Below, one piece after another: positions 7,659-14,220 of a stretch of 15,465 bases of DNA (position 1 is its first letter; every line of letters begins with the position of its first letter). The position numbers and the translations under genes were made by a program. Under the pieces are notes generated by a model. That model did no database searches. It was not told the DNA's origin and saw only the letters and a list, made by a program, of their open reading frames with translations. Source of the DNA: PALSA-1440 sp050011195 (GTDB lineage Bacteria > Verrucomicrobiota > Verrucomicrobiia > Limisphaerales > UBA8199); contig JBEKJO010000146.1 in NCBI GenBank assembly GCA_050011195.1, positions 1 through 15,465 on the forward strand, in the 5' to 3' direction.

Positions 7659-7685
7659 CTTATAAACGCCCCGGGAAATTATAAG
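7659..7685. promoter_or_regulatory. AT-rich inverted repeat with embedded TATAAT
   Basis: CTTATAA (7659-7665) and TTATAAG (7679-7685) are perfect inverted copies separated by 13 GC-rich bases including CCCGGG. The right arm gives a perfect TATAAT on the minus strand (7683-7678) and the left arm gives TATAAA on plus (7661-7666). Neither has a convincing -35 box at normal spacing. It could be an operator or part of a divergent promoter. Confidence 0.35.
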
Positions 7686-7883
7686 TGCAGAAAAGGGGCG
7701 GATGGTGTTTGCTTCCGGCGATCAGATGAAGCGTAATCCAAAGCACGAACCGCAATCAGGCCGGGAGATGCCGCCGGGAGGGGGGTGCGGACGCCCGGGC
7801 GCGGAGAGTTGTCGGGCGTGTTTTCGTGCTTGCCTGGCCGGCGAGTTGGGCCTTTAATGACGGCAATGAATTAGCGAGGACCT

Positions 7884-8444
7884 ATGGAATCTTTTGTCTA
7901 TGCTGTCTGTTTCGGAGTCGGACTCCTGTTTGCCTTGGTCAGCGCGGTCTTCGGCCATCTATTCGGCGGTCACGATGTCCATACGGATATCGGGACGGGC
8001 GGCCATGCGGAAGCCGGATTTCAAGACACCGGCATGCCGGGTCTGTCGCCGTTCAGTCCGACCACCATCACCGCCTTTCTCACTGCGTTCGGCGGATTGG
8101 GGTTGATTTTCTCGAAGATTGCAGCGACGCACAGCCCCTGGATCAGCGCGCCCCTGGCAATCGTGGGCGCTTTGATCATCGCCGCCGGGGTGGTGTCGCT
8201 GTTCGGGACGGTCTTTCACAAGGTGGATAGTTCCAGCGAGTCGCGCATGGCGACGCTGGTGGGAATGACGGCGACGGTCATCACGCCCATTCCGCCGAAT
8301 GGGGTGGGAGAGATCGCCTATGTGCAGGCCGGCTCACGCTACAGCGCCCCGGCGCGAGACGAGCGCGGCGCGCCGGTCGCCAACGGCCAAACCGTAAAAA
8401 TCGTCCGCATCGTCGGCTCGCAGTTTTACGTTGCGCCCATTTGA
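7884..8444 (+). CDS. NfeD-like membrane protein, flotillin partner
   Basis: A 186-residue protein with a hydrophobic N-terminal helix (about 3-27), a His/Gly-rich loop (GHLFGGHDVHTDIGTGG), two further membrane helices (about 61-80 and 88-110), and a soluble C-terminal domain (about 120-186). The C-terminal part (ATLVGMTATVITPIPPNGVG, then a KIVRIVGSQFYV ending) fits the OB-fold of NfeD/YuaF-type proteins. Family members are encoded beside flotillin or stomatin genes and are thought to form membrane complexes with them, as with YuaF and FloT in Bacillus subtilis. Here the flotillin gene starts 40 bp downstream, which supports the call. GAGGA at 7876-7880 precedes the ATG by 3 bases. It probably opens the five-gene operon. 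The long N-terminal loop is less typical. It lacks the ClpP-like protease domain of full-length NfeD. Confidence 0.8.
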   Translation: MESFVYAVCFGVGLLFALVSAVFGHLFGGHDVHTDIGTGGHAEAGFQDTGMPGLSPFSPTTITAFLTAFGGLGLIFSKIAATHSPWISAPLAIVGALIIAAGVVSLFGTVFHKVDSSSESRMATLVGMTATVITPIPPNGVGEIAYVQAGSRYSAPARDERGAPVANGQTVKIVRIVGSQFYVAPI

Positions 8445-8484
8445 TTCTGCCAACAAGCAATAACCCCTAAACATCATCCAATCT

Positions 8485-10032
8485 ATGCCAAATTATACCA
8501 TCCTTCTCGCCCAAACAGATAGTCTAGGCGGTTTGGGAGCTCGCGTCGCAATCGTAACCGTCGGCCTCGTCATCGTCGTCGTGATTTTCGCGGCGATCTG
8601 GGCCAGCCGCTACATCAAGGTCGGCCCGAACGAGGTCCTCGTCGTCTCCGGTCGCCCCCATCGCTACACGGACCCCGACGGCACGGTGCAGACCCGCGGT
8701 TTTCGGATCAGGAAGGGCGGCGGCACCTTCGTCATTCCGGTCATCGAGAAAGTGGACCGGCTGTCGCTGGAGTTGCTGACCATTGACGTGCAGCAGGAGC
8801 AGGATGTTTATACCAGCAAAGGTGTGCCCGTGCGCGTGGATGGCGTGGCGCAGATCAAGGTGAAGGGTGACGACGTTTCCATCGCCACTGCCGCCGAACA
8901 GTTCCTGAGCAAGGACACCGAGGCCATCAAGAACATCGCGATGCAGACGCTGGAAGGGCACCTGCGCGCGATCCTGGGCACGATGACGGTGGAAGACATT
9001 TACCAGAACCGGGATGCCTTCGCGCAGAAAGTCCAGGAGGTGGCGGCAGGCGACATGGCGAACATGGGCCTGGGCATTGTCAGCTTCACCATCCGGGACA
9101 TCAAGGACAGCCAGGGCTACCTCGACGCCTTGGGCAAACCGCGCATCGCCCAGGTCAAACGCGACGCGCAGATCGCCCAGGCGGAGGCCGACCGGGACGC
9201 GATGATTAAGTCGTCGCAGGCGATCCAGGCGGGGCAGGAAGCGAAGTTTGTGGCGGATACCAGGATTGCCGAGGCCCAGCGGGATTACCAATCGAACGTC
9301 GCCCAATACCAGGCGGCGGTAAACCAGAAGAAGGCCGAGGCGGACCTGGCGTACGATTTGCAGAAGTACAAGACCGGCCAACTTGTGAAGGCCGAGGAGG
9401 TGCAGGTCAGCATCATCGAGAAGCAGAAGCAGATCGAGCTGCAGCAGCAGGAAATCATGCGCAAGCAGCGCGAGCTGGAAGCCAACGTGCAGAAGCCCGC
9501 CGATGCCGAGCGCTACAAGGTCGAGACGCTGGCCAACGCCCGCAAGTTCCAGTTGGAGACCGAGGCCGCCGGGGCGGCGTCCGCGACCAAAGCGACCGGG
9601 TTTGCGGCGGCGGACGTGGTCAAGGCGACCGGTGTTGCGGAAGCGGATGCGAACAAGGCGCGCGGTCTGGCCGAGGCCGCCGTCATCGAGGCGCAAGGCA
9701 AAGCGACCGCCGAGGCGATGCGCGTCAAGGCCGAGTCCTTCAAGCAATACAACGAGGCGGCGGTGGTCGAGATGATCATCCGCGTGCTGCCCGAGGTCGC
9801 CGGCAAGATCAGCGAACCGCTCTCGAAGACCGAGAAGATGGTCATCATCAACTCCGGCAGCGGCGTGGGCGGCGGCGCGAGCAAGCTGACGGGAGACGTA
9901 ACGCAGATCGTGGCCCAACTTCCGCCGATCATCGAGAGCCTCACCGGCATCAAGTTCGAGAAACTGCTCGAACAGGTGCCCGGGCTGAAGAAGACGATGG
10001 AGAAGAGCGATACAGGAGACAAACAAAAGTAA
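8485..10032 (+). CDS. floT: Flotillin (SPFH/prohibitin-domain membrane microdomain scaffold)
   Basis: The 515-residue length is typical of bacterial flotillins. A membrane segment (about 19-42) is followed by YIKVGPNEVLVVSGRP, the usual entry to the SPFH domain (about 44-215, including GGGTFVIPVIEKVDRLSLE and VEDIYQNRDAFA). A long Ala/Glu/Lys/Gln-rich coiled coil spans about 220-425, and a conserved C-terminal stretch (EMIIRVLPEVAGKISEPL, then KMVIINSG) follows. Flotillins oligomerise into membrane scaffolds that organise signalling, secretion and cell-wall proteins. Residues 369-412 contain four 11-residue units with a Gly at position 4 (KATGFAAADVV, KATGVAEADAN, KARGLAEAAVI, EAQGKATAEAM). 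Gene order NfeD-flotillin matches known operons. No strong ribosome binding site precedes ATG 8485. The stop is followed after 12 bp by the next gene. Confidence 0.95.
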   Translation: MPNYTILLAQTDSLGGLGARVAIVTVGLVIVVVIFAAIWASRYIKVGPNEVLVVSGRPHRYTDPDGTVQTRGFRIRKGGGTFVIPVIEKVDRLSLELLTIDVQQEQDVYTSKGVPVRVDGVAQIKVKGDDVSIATAAEQFLSKDTEAIKNIAMQTLEGHLRAILGTMTVEDIYQNRDAFAQKVQEVAAGDMANMGLGIVSFTIRDIKDSQGYLDALGKPRIAQVKRDAQIAQAEADRDAMIKSSQAIQAGQEAKFVADTRIAEAQRDYQSNVAQYQAAVNQKKAEADLAYDLQKYKTGQLVKAEEVQVSIIEKQKQIELQQQEIMRKQRELEANVQKPADAERYKVETLANARKFQLETEAAGAASATKATGFAAADVVKATGVAEADANKARGLAEAAVIEAQGKATAEAMRVKAESFKQYNEAAVVEMIIRVLPEVAGKISEPLSKTEKMVIINSGSGVGGGASKLTGDVTQIVAQLPPIIESLTGIKFEKLLEQVPGLKKTMEKSDTGDKQK

Positions 10033-10034
10033 CC

Positions 10035-10040
10035 AAGGAG
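10035..10040 (+). promoter_or_regulatory. Ribosome binding site for the PLDc_N gene
   Basis: AAGGAG lies 2 bases after the flotillin stop and 4 bases before ATG 10045. This is a strong signal supporting a real small gene here. Confidence 0.7.
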
Positions 10041-10044
10041 TCGC

Positions 10045-10281
10045 ATGAGCTGCATGTTTGCTTCGATTGGAGCGGGTATATTCGGGCTGCTGGTGTTTCT
10101 GGTGATGGCAGCCTTCGGCCTCGCGTGCTTCGCGTTCTGGCTCTGGATGCTGGTCCACGCCATCACCAACAAGGGCATCGCGGACACGGAGAAGATTGTG
10201 TGGGTAATCGTGATAATCTTCCTCCCGTTCGTTGGCTCGCTGATCTATTTCTTTGTGGGCCGCCCCAAAGCGACCGGGTAG
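10045..10281 (+). CDS. Small membrane protein with PLDc_N-type domain
   Basis: A 78-residue protein with two hydrophobic helices (about 8-38 and 50-70). The second half, including WMLVHAITNK, then KIVWVIVIIFLPFVGSLIYF and a FVGRP end, matches the 'phospholipase D nuclease N-terminal' (PLDc_N) small membrane domain. This domain is often found alone and has no known catalytic role. The first helix has an unusual Gly/Ala/Phe content with two Cys (residues 3 and 27). It begins 12 bp after flotillin with a strong ribosome binding site, so it is co-transcribed and likely sits in the same membrane environment. A direct role in flotillin assemblies is inference. Confidence 0.8.
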   Translation: MSCMFASIGAGIFGLLVFLVMAAFGLACFAFWLWMLVHAITNKGIADTEKIVWVIVIIFLPFVGSLIYFFVGRPKATG

Positions 10282-10320
10282 CGGCCTGACCCGGGGCGGA
10301 TGCCATAGACCTTTGTCACC

Positions 10321-11226
10321 ATGCGCCTGTTCGAAGCCATCGTTGACGCCAACCACCGCGCGCTGGCCGGTGATGAGCACGCCGGCTTGCACCCGGCAGA
10401 GTTCGAGAGCGAGCTGCCGGTGGTGGCGCTGACGTGCATAGACGTGCGGCTCAATCCGCTGCTGCCCGAGGTGCTCGGGGTTCCCAAGGAGCAGTTCATC
10501 TGGCTGCGCAACGCGGGGAACATCATCAGCGGGCCGCTGAGCAGCACCATGCGCTCCCTGGCTCTCGCGTGCGTGATAAAGGGCGGCAAGGACATCGCCA
10601 TCATCGGGCACACCGATTGTCAGGTCGGCAAGACGACGACGATGGAGTTGATCGAAGGGTTTCGCGCGCTGGGGGTCGAGCGGCAATCGCTGCCCGCCAA
10701 CGTGAACGAGTTCTTCGGTATGTTCGCCAGCGAGCGGGCCAACGTCCTCAAGGCCGTCGATACCGTCCGCCACAGCCCGCTCATTGGGCCAAAGATTCCC
10801 GTGCACGGTTTGCTGGTCGATATTGAGACCGGCAAGGTCGAATGGCTCGTCAACGGCTACCAAACGCTGGACACTATGGCAGCGGGACTGAACGAGGCCA
10901 CGACCCCCGCCGGCCATGCGCTGGATGCAATGAAGTCGCTCACGGATTTCGAGATCGGCGGGCTCAAGTTCCCCGAAGCGAAGATCGGCGAGACGGTTGC
11001 CAAAGCGGAAGACTGGCTTTCAGGCAAGGTGCACGAACTCGGGAGCAAGCCGCCGCTGGTCGCGCCGGCCGCGAACCCTGCCGTGCCCCCGGAGATTCCG
11101 TTGCTCCATGCTTCGGTCAAGTCGTGGCTTCGGGAGAAGGAACACGCGAAGCCCGCCGCGCCTCCGAAGCTGCCGTTGCCGCCGCCGGTGCGGCCCAGGC
11201 TTAGCTTCAAGAAAGGACCCAAGTGA
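10321..11226 (+). CDS. Beta-carbonic anhydrase with long C-terminal extension
   Basis: The 301-residue protein has the beta-class zinc site: CIDVR (Cys39, Asp41, Arg43) and GHTDC (His97, Cys100), with FIWLRNAGNIIS between them. The family reaction is interconversion of CO2 and bicarbonate, normally in the cytoplasm. The catalytic domain ends at about residue 180 with IPVHGLLVDIETGKVEWLVN. About 120 further residues follow, rich in Ala and Pro (for example KPAAPPKLPLPPPVRP) and ending in a basic stretch. That makes the protein considerably longer than the usual 200-220-residue beta form. No signal peptide or membrane helix is visible. It lies 39 bp after the PLDc_N gene, and its stop overlaps the start of the next gene, so it belongs to the flotillin operon. 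The extension may recruit it to a partner; this is inference. ATG 10321 has only a weak ribosome binding site. Confidence 0.9.
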   Translation: MRLFEAIVDANHRALAGDEHAGLHPAEFESELPVVALTCIDVRLNPLLPEVLGVPKEQFIWLRNAGNIISGPLSSTMRSLALACVIKGGKDIAIIGHTDCQVGKTTTMELIEGFRALGVERQSLPANVNEFFGMFASERANVLKAVDTVRHSPLIGPKIPVHGLLVDIETGKVEWLVNGYQTLDTMAAGLNEATTPAGHALDAMKSLTDFEIGGLKFPEAKIGETVAKAEDWLSGKVHELGSKPPLVAPAANPAVPPEIPLLHASVKSWLREKEHAKPAAPPKLPLPPPVRPRLSFKKGPK

Positions 11227-11876
11227 CCGATCAGGCCACGAAGCCCCGTCGGGGCTGTTTTTTCTATGGATGCATCACCGGGCTGGTGTTGCTGATGATC
11301 GTGTTGGGGGCGTTAATGGTCGGGCTGCACTACTTGAAGAAGATGGTCAACCAGTACACCGACTCCCGGCCTATGGAGCTGCCGACGGTCCAGATGTCGC
11401 AGGAGGAGATCGACAAATTGAACCAGCGCTTCCAGGCGTTCCAGCAAGCGGTTCGCGAGCAGCGACCCGCCAAGCCGCAGGAGTTGACCGCCGACGATAT
11501 TAACGCGCTGATAGCCAGCGGCCCGGAGCAGCAGGCTCTGAAGGGCAAGTTCTATGTCAGCCTGGAAAGCGACCAGTTAAAGGCCGAGGTGAGTGTGCCG
11601 CTGCAAGAAGTCGGTTTCGGCATGTTCAAAGGCCGATACTTGAACGGCAGCGCAACTTTTGGCCTGTCCTTCCGCAATGGCGCGCTCTCAGTCACGCCGC
11701 AGACGATTAACGTCAAGGGGAAACCGCTGCCGGAAACGTTTATGCAGGAAATCCGCCAGCAGAACCTGGCCGCGAAGTTAGCCGCCGAACCGGGCGCCGC
11801 CGCCGTGCTGCAAGGACTTCAGGACATCCAGATCAAAGAGGGCAAGCTGGTTCTCGTGCCCAAAGAAAAGAAGTGA
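11223..11876 (+). CDS. Single-TM membrane-anchored protein of unknown function
   Basis: Start GTG at 11223 overlaps the carbonic anhydrase stop (GTGA), and AAAGGA at 11212-11217 sits 5 bases before it, so the two genes are probably translationally coupled. The 217-residue product has a basic N-terminus (KPRRGC), one membrane helix (about 16-36), a Gln/Glu-rich linker (about 50-85) and an extracytoplasmic domain. That domain begins ELTADDINALIAS and continues KGKFYVSLESDQLKAEVSVP, GRYLNGSATFGLSF and a VKGKPLPETFM segment. The pattern of an alpha-helical 'LTADDINAL' lead plus paired beta strands loosely resembles YpmS/DUF2140-like anchored proteins, but I cannot assign a family. It is the last gene of the operon and is convergent with ispH, 18 bp away. 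Confidence 0.8.
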   Translation: MTDQATKPRRGCFFYGCITGLVLLMIVLGALMVGLHYLKKMVNQYTDSRPMELPTVQMSQEEIDKLNQRFQAFQQAVREQRPAKPQELTADDINALIASGPEQQALKGKFYVSLESDQLKAEVSVPLQEVGFGMFKGRYLNGSATFGLSFRNGALSVTPQTINVKGKPLPETFMQEIRQQNLAAKLAAEPGAAAVLQGLQDIQIKEGKLVLVPKEKK

Positions 11877-11879
11877 CCG

Positions 11880-11904
11880 GGGCACCCGAACCGATCATGT
11901 GCCC
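11880..11904. terminator. Possible hairpin between convergent genes
   Basis: GGGCAC (11880-11885) and GTGCCC (11899-11904) are inverted copies with a 13-base loop, covering the 18-bp gap between the convergent operon and ispH and entering the ispH 3' end. There is no T-tract on either strand, so it is at best a weak bidirectional terminator. Confidence 0.25.
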
Positions 11905-13118
11905 AGCAGTTGTTGCACTGAAATCCCCCGCAAGTCGAACAGCCGCCGAATAGCGTCCTCAATCAGGTTGTTCGGACAAGAGGCGCCCGCGGTGATCCCC
12001 ACCGTGATTTTGCCCGAAGGGAGCCAATTGCTCGTCTCGATTTCCTCGTGCCTGTCCTGATCGTAATGGAGAATCAACCGGTCCGACCTCATCTTGGCGG
12101 CATTCTTGATAAAGTAGGTCGGCAGCTTCGCCTCGCCCATTTCAGCAAGGTGTGAAGTATTCGAGGAATTGTATCCGCCAATCACCAGCAACAGGTCGAT
12201 CGGCTCCTGCAACAGTTTCTCCAGGGCGTCCTGCCGATCCTGCGTCGCCCCGCAAATCGTGTCGAAGAAACGAAAGTGCCGGTCGATTTCGGCCTCGCCG
12301 TATTTCTGCACCATGGCCCGGCGCAACCGCCGCTGCACTTCTTCCGTCTCGCCGCGGAGCATGGTGGTTTGATTCGCGACCCCGATGGCTTGCAGATGCA
12401 CACCAGGATCGAAGCCGTCGGAATACGCGCCTTTGAATTTCTCCAGGAAGGCCGCCTTGTCGCCGCCGTTGACCAGATAGTCGCAAACGTAGTCCGTTTC
12501 GGCCAGCGTGAACACGACCAGGTAATGCCCGCCGCCGCTGGCCATCGCCTGCGAACTGGTCGCCTTGGTCTCTTCATGCCAGGCTTTGCCGTGAATGATG
12601 CTGGTGACCTTGTCTTTGGAGTACTGCCGCACGCGCTTCCAAACGCTCATCACGTCCCCGCAGGTCGTATCTACGAACCGGCAGCCTTTGGCCTCGAGTT
12701 GCTGCCGCATCGACACCTCCGTCCCGAAGGCGGGAATGATGACGATGTCGTCTTTCTTCAAGTCCGCAATGTCGGCGTCCTTCTCTTTGCCGGACAGGAA
12801 CTTGATGCCCATCGCGCGGATTTGGTCGTTGACCTCCGGGTTGTGGATGATTTCGCCGAGAATATAAATCGGCTGCTGCGGGAAGACTTTGCGCGCGGCA
12901 TAGGCCAGGTCAATGGCCCGCTCGACGCCGTAGCAAAAGCCGAATTGCTTGGCGAGCTTGATGGTCAGATCGCCCGCCGAAAGGACATGCCCGCTGCTCC
13001 GGATGCGCTCGACCAGGTCGCTGCGATAATGTGAGAGCACCTGGGCCTGGACCGCCGCCATCACATCAGGGCGGCGGAGGTTGATTTTCTGCGGCGCGGC
13101 AAACACTTCGGTTGACAT
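11895..13118 (-). CDS. ispH: 4-hydroxy-3-methylbut-2-enyl diphosphate reductase (LytB/IspH), long plant/cyanobacterial type
   Basis: IspH is the last enzyme of the MEP isoprenoid pathway, reducing HMBPP to IPP and DMAPP with an iron-sulfur cluster. The three cluster cysteines are visible: Cys62 in GFCYGVERA, Cys153 in DTTCGDVMSVW and Cys289 in DTICGATQDRQ. Other family features include EIIHNPEVN, the ANQTTMLRGET segment, GGYNSSNTSHL and GITAGASCPNNLIED. At 407 residues, with an N-terminal extension before the first Cys and the DTTCGDVM wording, it matches the long form known from plants and cyanobacteria rather than the roughly 310-residue E. coli type. The start is ATG at 13118. It lies 110 bp downstream of the glutathione peroxidase gene on the same strand and could share its transcript, although a G-rich repeat intervenes. 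Confidence 0.95.
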   Translation of the reverse strand: MSTEVFAAPQKINLRRPDVMAAVQAQVLSHYRSDLVERIRSSGHVLSAGDLTIKLAKQFGFCYGVERAIDLAYAARKVFPQQPIYILGEIIHNPEVNDQIRAMGIKFLSGKEKDADIADLKKDDIVIIPAFGTEVSMRQQLEAKGCRFVDTTCGDVMSVWKRVRQYSKDKVTSIIHGKAWHEETKATSSQAMASGGGHYLVVFTLAETDYVCDYLVNGGDKAAFLEKFKGAYSDGFDPGVHLQAIGVANQTTMLRGETEEVQRRLRRAMVQKYGEAEIDRHFRFFDTICGATQDRQDALEKLLQEPIDLLLVIGGYNSSNTSHLAEMGEAKLPTYFIKNAAKMRSDRLILHYDQDRHEEIETSNWLPSGKITVGITAGASCPNNLIEDAIRRLFDLRGISVQQLLGT

Positions 13119-13176
13119 ACCTGACCCACAGTAACACGAACCCGCGCCCCGTCCAACAGAAAGGAGGAGCGGACAC

Positions 13177-13223
13177 GGAGTGATGGAGTGGTGAAGTGAG
13201 GGGAGGTTGGGGGGGGGGGAGGG
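13177..13223. repeat. Purine-rich microsatellite and G-tract
   Basis: Three degenerate 8-base units (GGAGTGAT, GGAGTGGT, GAAGTGAG at 13177-13200) run into G-runs: GGGG at 13200-13203, eleven G at 13209-13219 and GGG at 13221-13223. The plus strand could form a G-quadruplex. It lies between the 3' end of the peroxidase gene and the start of ispH. The G homopolymer is also a likely place for sequence-length error. Confidence 0.7.
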
Positions 13224-13228
13224 CTGCG

Positions 13229-13777
13229 CTACTTGGCTGCCAATGCTGATTCGATGGCCTGCGTCAATTCCGCTGCGTTGGGCTTGATGCCCGATTCAAA
13301 TCGTTTCAGGACCTTGCCGTCACGCCCAATGAGAAACTTGCTGAAATTCCATTTGATGTCGCCAGGAAATGAAGAATCCTTGCCGGCCAATGTCAGGTAA
13401 AGCGGATGCCGGTTTGGGCCATTGACTTCGATTTTGTCGAACAGCGGGAACGTCACCTGGTACTTTGAGGAACAGAACTGCTTGATTTCCTCGTTCGTTC
13501 CAGGCTCTTGACCGCCGAACTGGTTGCAGGGGAACCCAAGGACATAAAAGCCCTTGTCCTTGTATTTCTCGTACAGAGCCTCCAGCCCGGCGTATTGCGG
13601 TGTATATCCACATCGCGACGCCACGTTTACGATCAAGAGCACCTTTCCTTTATATGCCTTGAGCGAGGCTGCTTTCCCATCGATGTCCTTGAGTGAAATG
13701 TCGTAAATCTTGTCGGCGGCATGGGCACACACCACCTGCAAAAGCAGCAACGCAGAAAGCATCAAGAGTATTTTCAT
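13229..13777 (-). CDS. Secreted Cys-type glutathione peroxidase family protein
   Basis: ATG at 13777 gives 182 residues with a signal peptide (MKILLMLSALLLLQVVCAHA); an in-frame ATG at 13804 would add nine residues. The thioredoxin-fold peroxidase is complete: peroxidatic Cys56 in NVASRCGYT, FPCNQFGGQ with Gln90, and Trp143-Asn144 in KWNFSKFL, together the Cys-Gln-Trp-Asn tetrad. Cys102 is placed like the resolving cysteine of thioredoxin-dependent members, so the reductant is more likely thioredoxin-like than glutathione. This is a Cys enzyme, not a selenoprotein. The signal peptide suggests action on peroxides outside the cytoplasm. It precedes ispH on the same strand; the upstream region holds a decayed gene on the other strand. 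No good Shine-Dalgarno precedes either start. Confidence 0.92.
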   Translation of the reverse strand: MKILLMLSALLLLQVVCAHAADKIYDISLKDIDGKAASLKAYKGKVLLIVNVASRCGYTPQYAGLEALYEKYKDKGFYVLGFPCNQFGGQEPGTNEEIKQFCSSKYQVTFPLFDKIEVNGPNRHPLYLTLAGKDSSFPGDIKWNFSKFLIGRDGKVLKRFESGIKPNAAELTQAIESALAAK

Positions 13778-13812
13778 GGGGGAAGATGGACGTGGTTGCC
13801 TCATTCGTCAAA

Positions 13813-14074
13813 TTATGGGCAGCCCTTTTGGCAAACCGTCGCTTGCTCTCCAAACCCGCTGAACTGCTCAGGCTGCGTGGCGAAGTGCGCCTCCTGCGGC
13901 AGCGAACCAACGAACTGGGAAGACAGCTTCAAGCCGCCCAGCGAGCGAGCCTGGCGCACGGGTTTGCCCGTGCAAACAAACTTTCCCAGAGGGTCCTGGG
14001 CCTTTGCCGGTTATGGCACACCCGAGGCGGCGTATCAATCCATCCTGTGGGCCAAGGGCAATGGGGATGTGAAC
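13813..14074 (+). pseudogene. Frameshifted remnant of a coiled-coil/'WAFAGY-TPEAA' Verrucomicrobial protein
   Basis: Reading from 13813 gives LWAALLANRR, KPAELLRLRGEVRLLRQ and TNELGRQLQAAQRA, a leucine-rich coiled coil. From about 13976 the frame one base later (+1) gives TNFPRGSWAFAGYGTPEAAY and QSILWAKGNGDV. I know this order (LLRLRGEV..LR..., then WAFAGYATPEAA..S.LWA...GD) from a widespread set of Verrucomicrobial proteins, some linked to sigma-70-like factors. No single frame reads through both parts. There is no start codon context, and the 5' side runs into the divergent peroxidase gene. After GDV the similarity stops. It is therefore a truncated, frameshifted fossil. The family is recognised from memory and has not been searched. 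Confidence 0.65.
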
Positions 14075-14168
14075 AGGCGCCGTGGCCCGTTTCCGACAGC
14101 CGTAGTTGTGCCAGGGCTGCCCGCATGTACATGTGGTGTCAGAAATGTTCAAAAATGCAATTTTGTTG

Positions 14169-14197
14169 TTGACCCCTTCGCAAAGCATGTTAATAAT
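14169..14197 (+). promoter_or_regulatory. Sigma-70-like promoter for the PEP-CTERM gene
   Basis: TTGACC (14169-14174) and AATAAT (14192-14197) match the -35 and -10 consensus at five of six positions each, with a 17-base spacer. The ATG at 14221 follows 23 bases later. This is the best-formed promoter I see in the window. Confidence 0.5.
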
Positions 14198-14220
14198 CCG
14201 TTGAACAATTGATTATCTGA

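Larger units (their letters stand above)
7444..7883. other. Divergent intergenic region (440 bp) without a gene
   Basis: This separates the minus-strand CBM48 gene from the plus-strand flotillin operon and should contain promoters for both. I recognise no protein in either direction. It holds a 14-bp tandem repeat (7608-7635), an AT-rich inverted repeat (7659-7685), a purine/G-rich stretch around 7760-7805, and the likely ribosome binding site GAGGA at 7876-7880 for the gene at 7884. No promoter with both elements well matched is evident. Confidence 0.45.

Noticed and set aside
8524..10917. 797-codon open frame on minus across flotillin, PLDc_N and carbonic anhydrase
   Set aside because: It spans three convincing plus-strand genes and reads as Leu/Arg/His-rich composition without motifs. 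It is a shadow of the coding bias.
13508..13696. Possible selenocysteine glutathione peroxidase
   Set aside because: The peroxidatic position is an ordinary Cys codon in RCGYT and there is no in-frame TGA, so no Sec insertion is needed.
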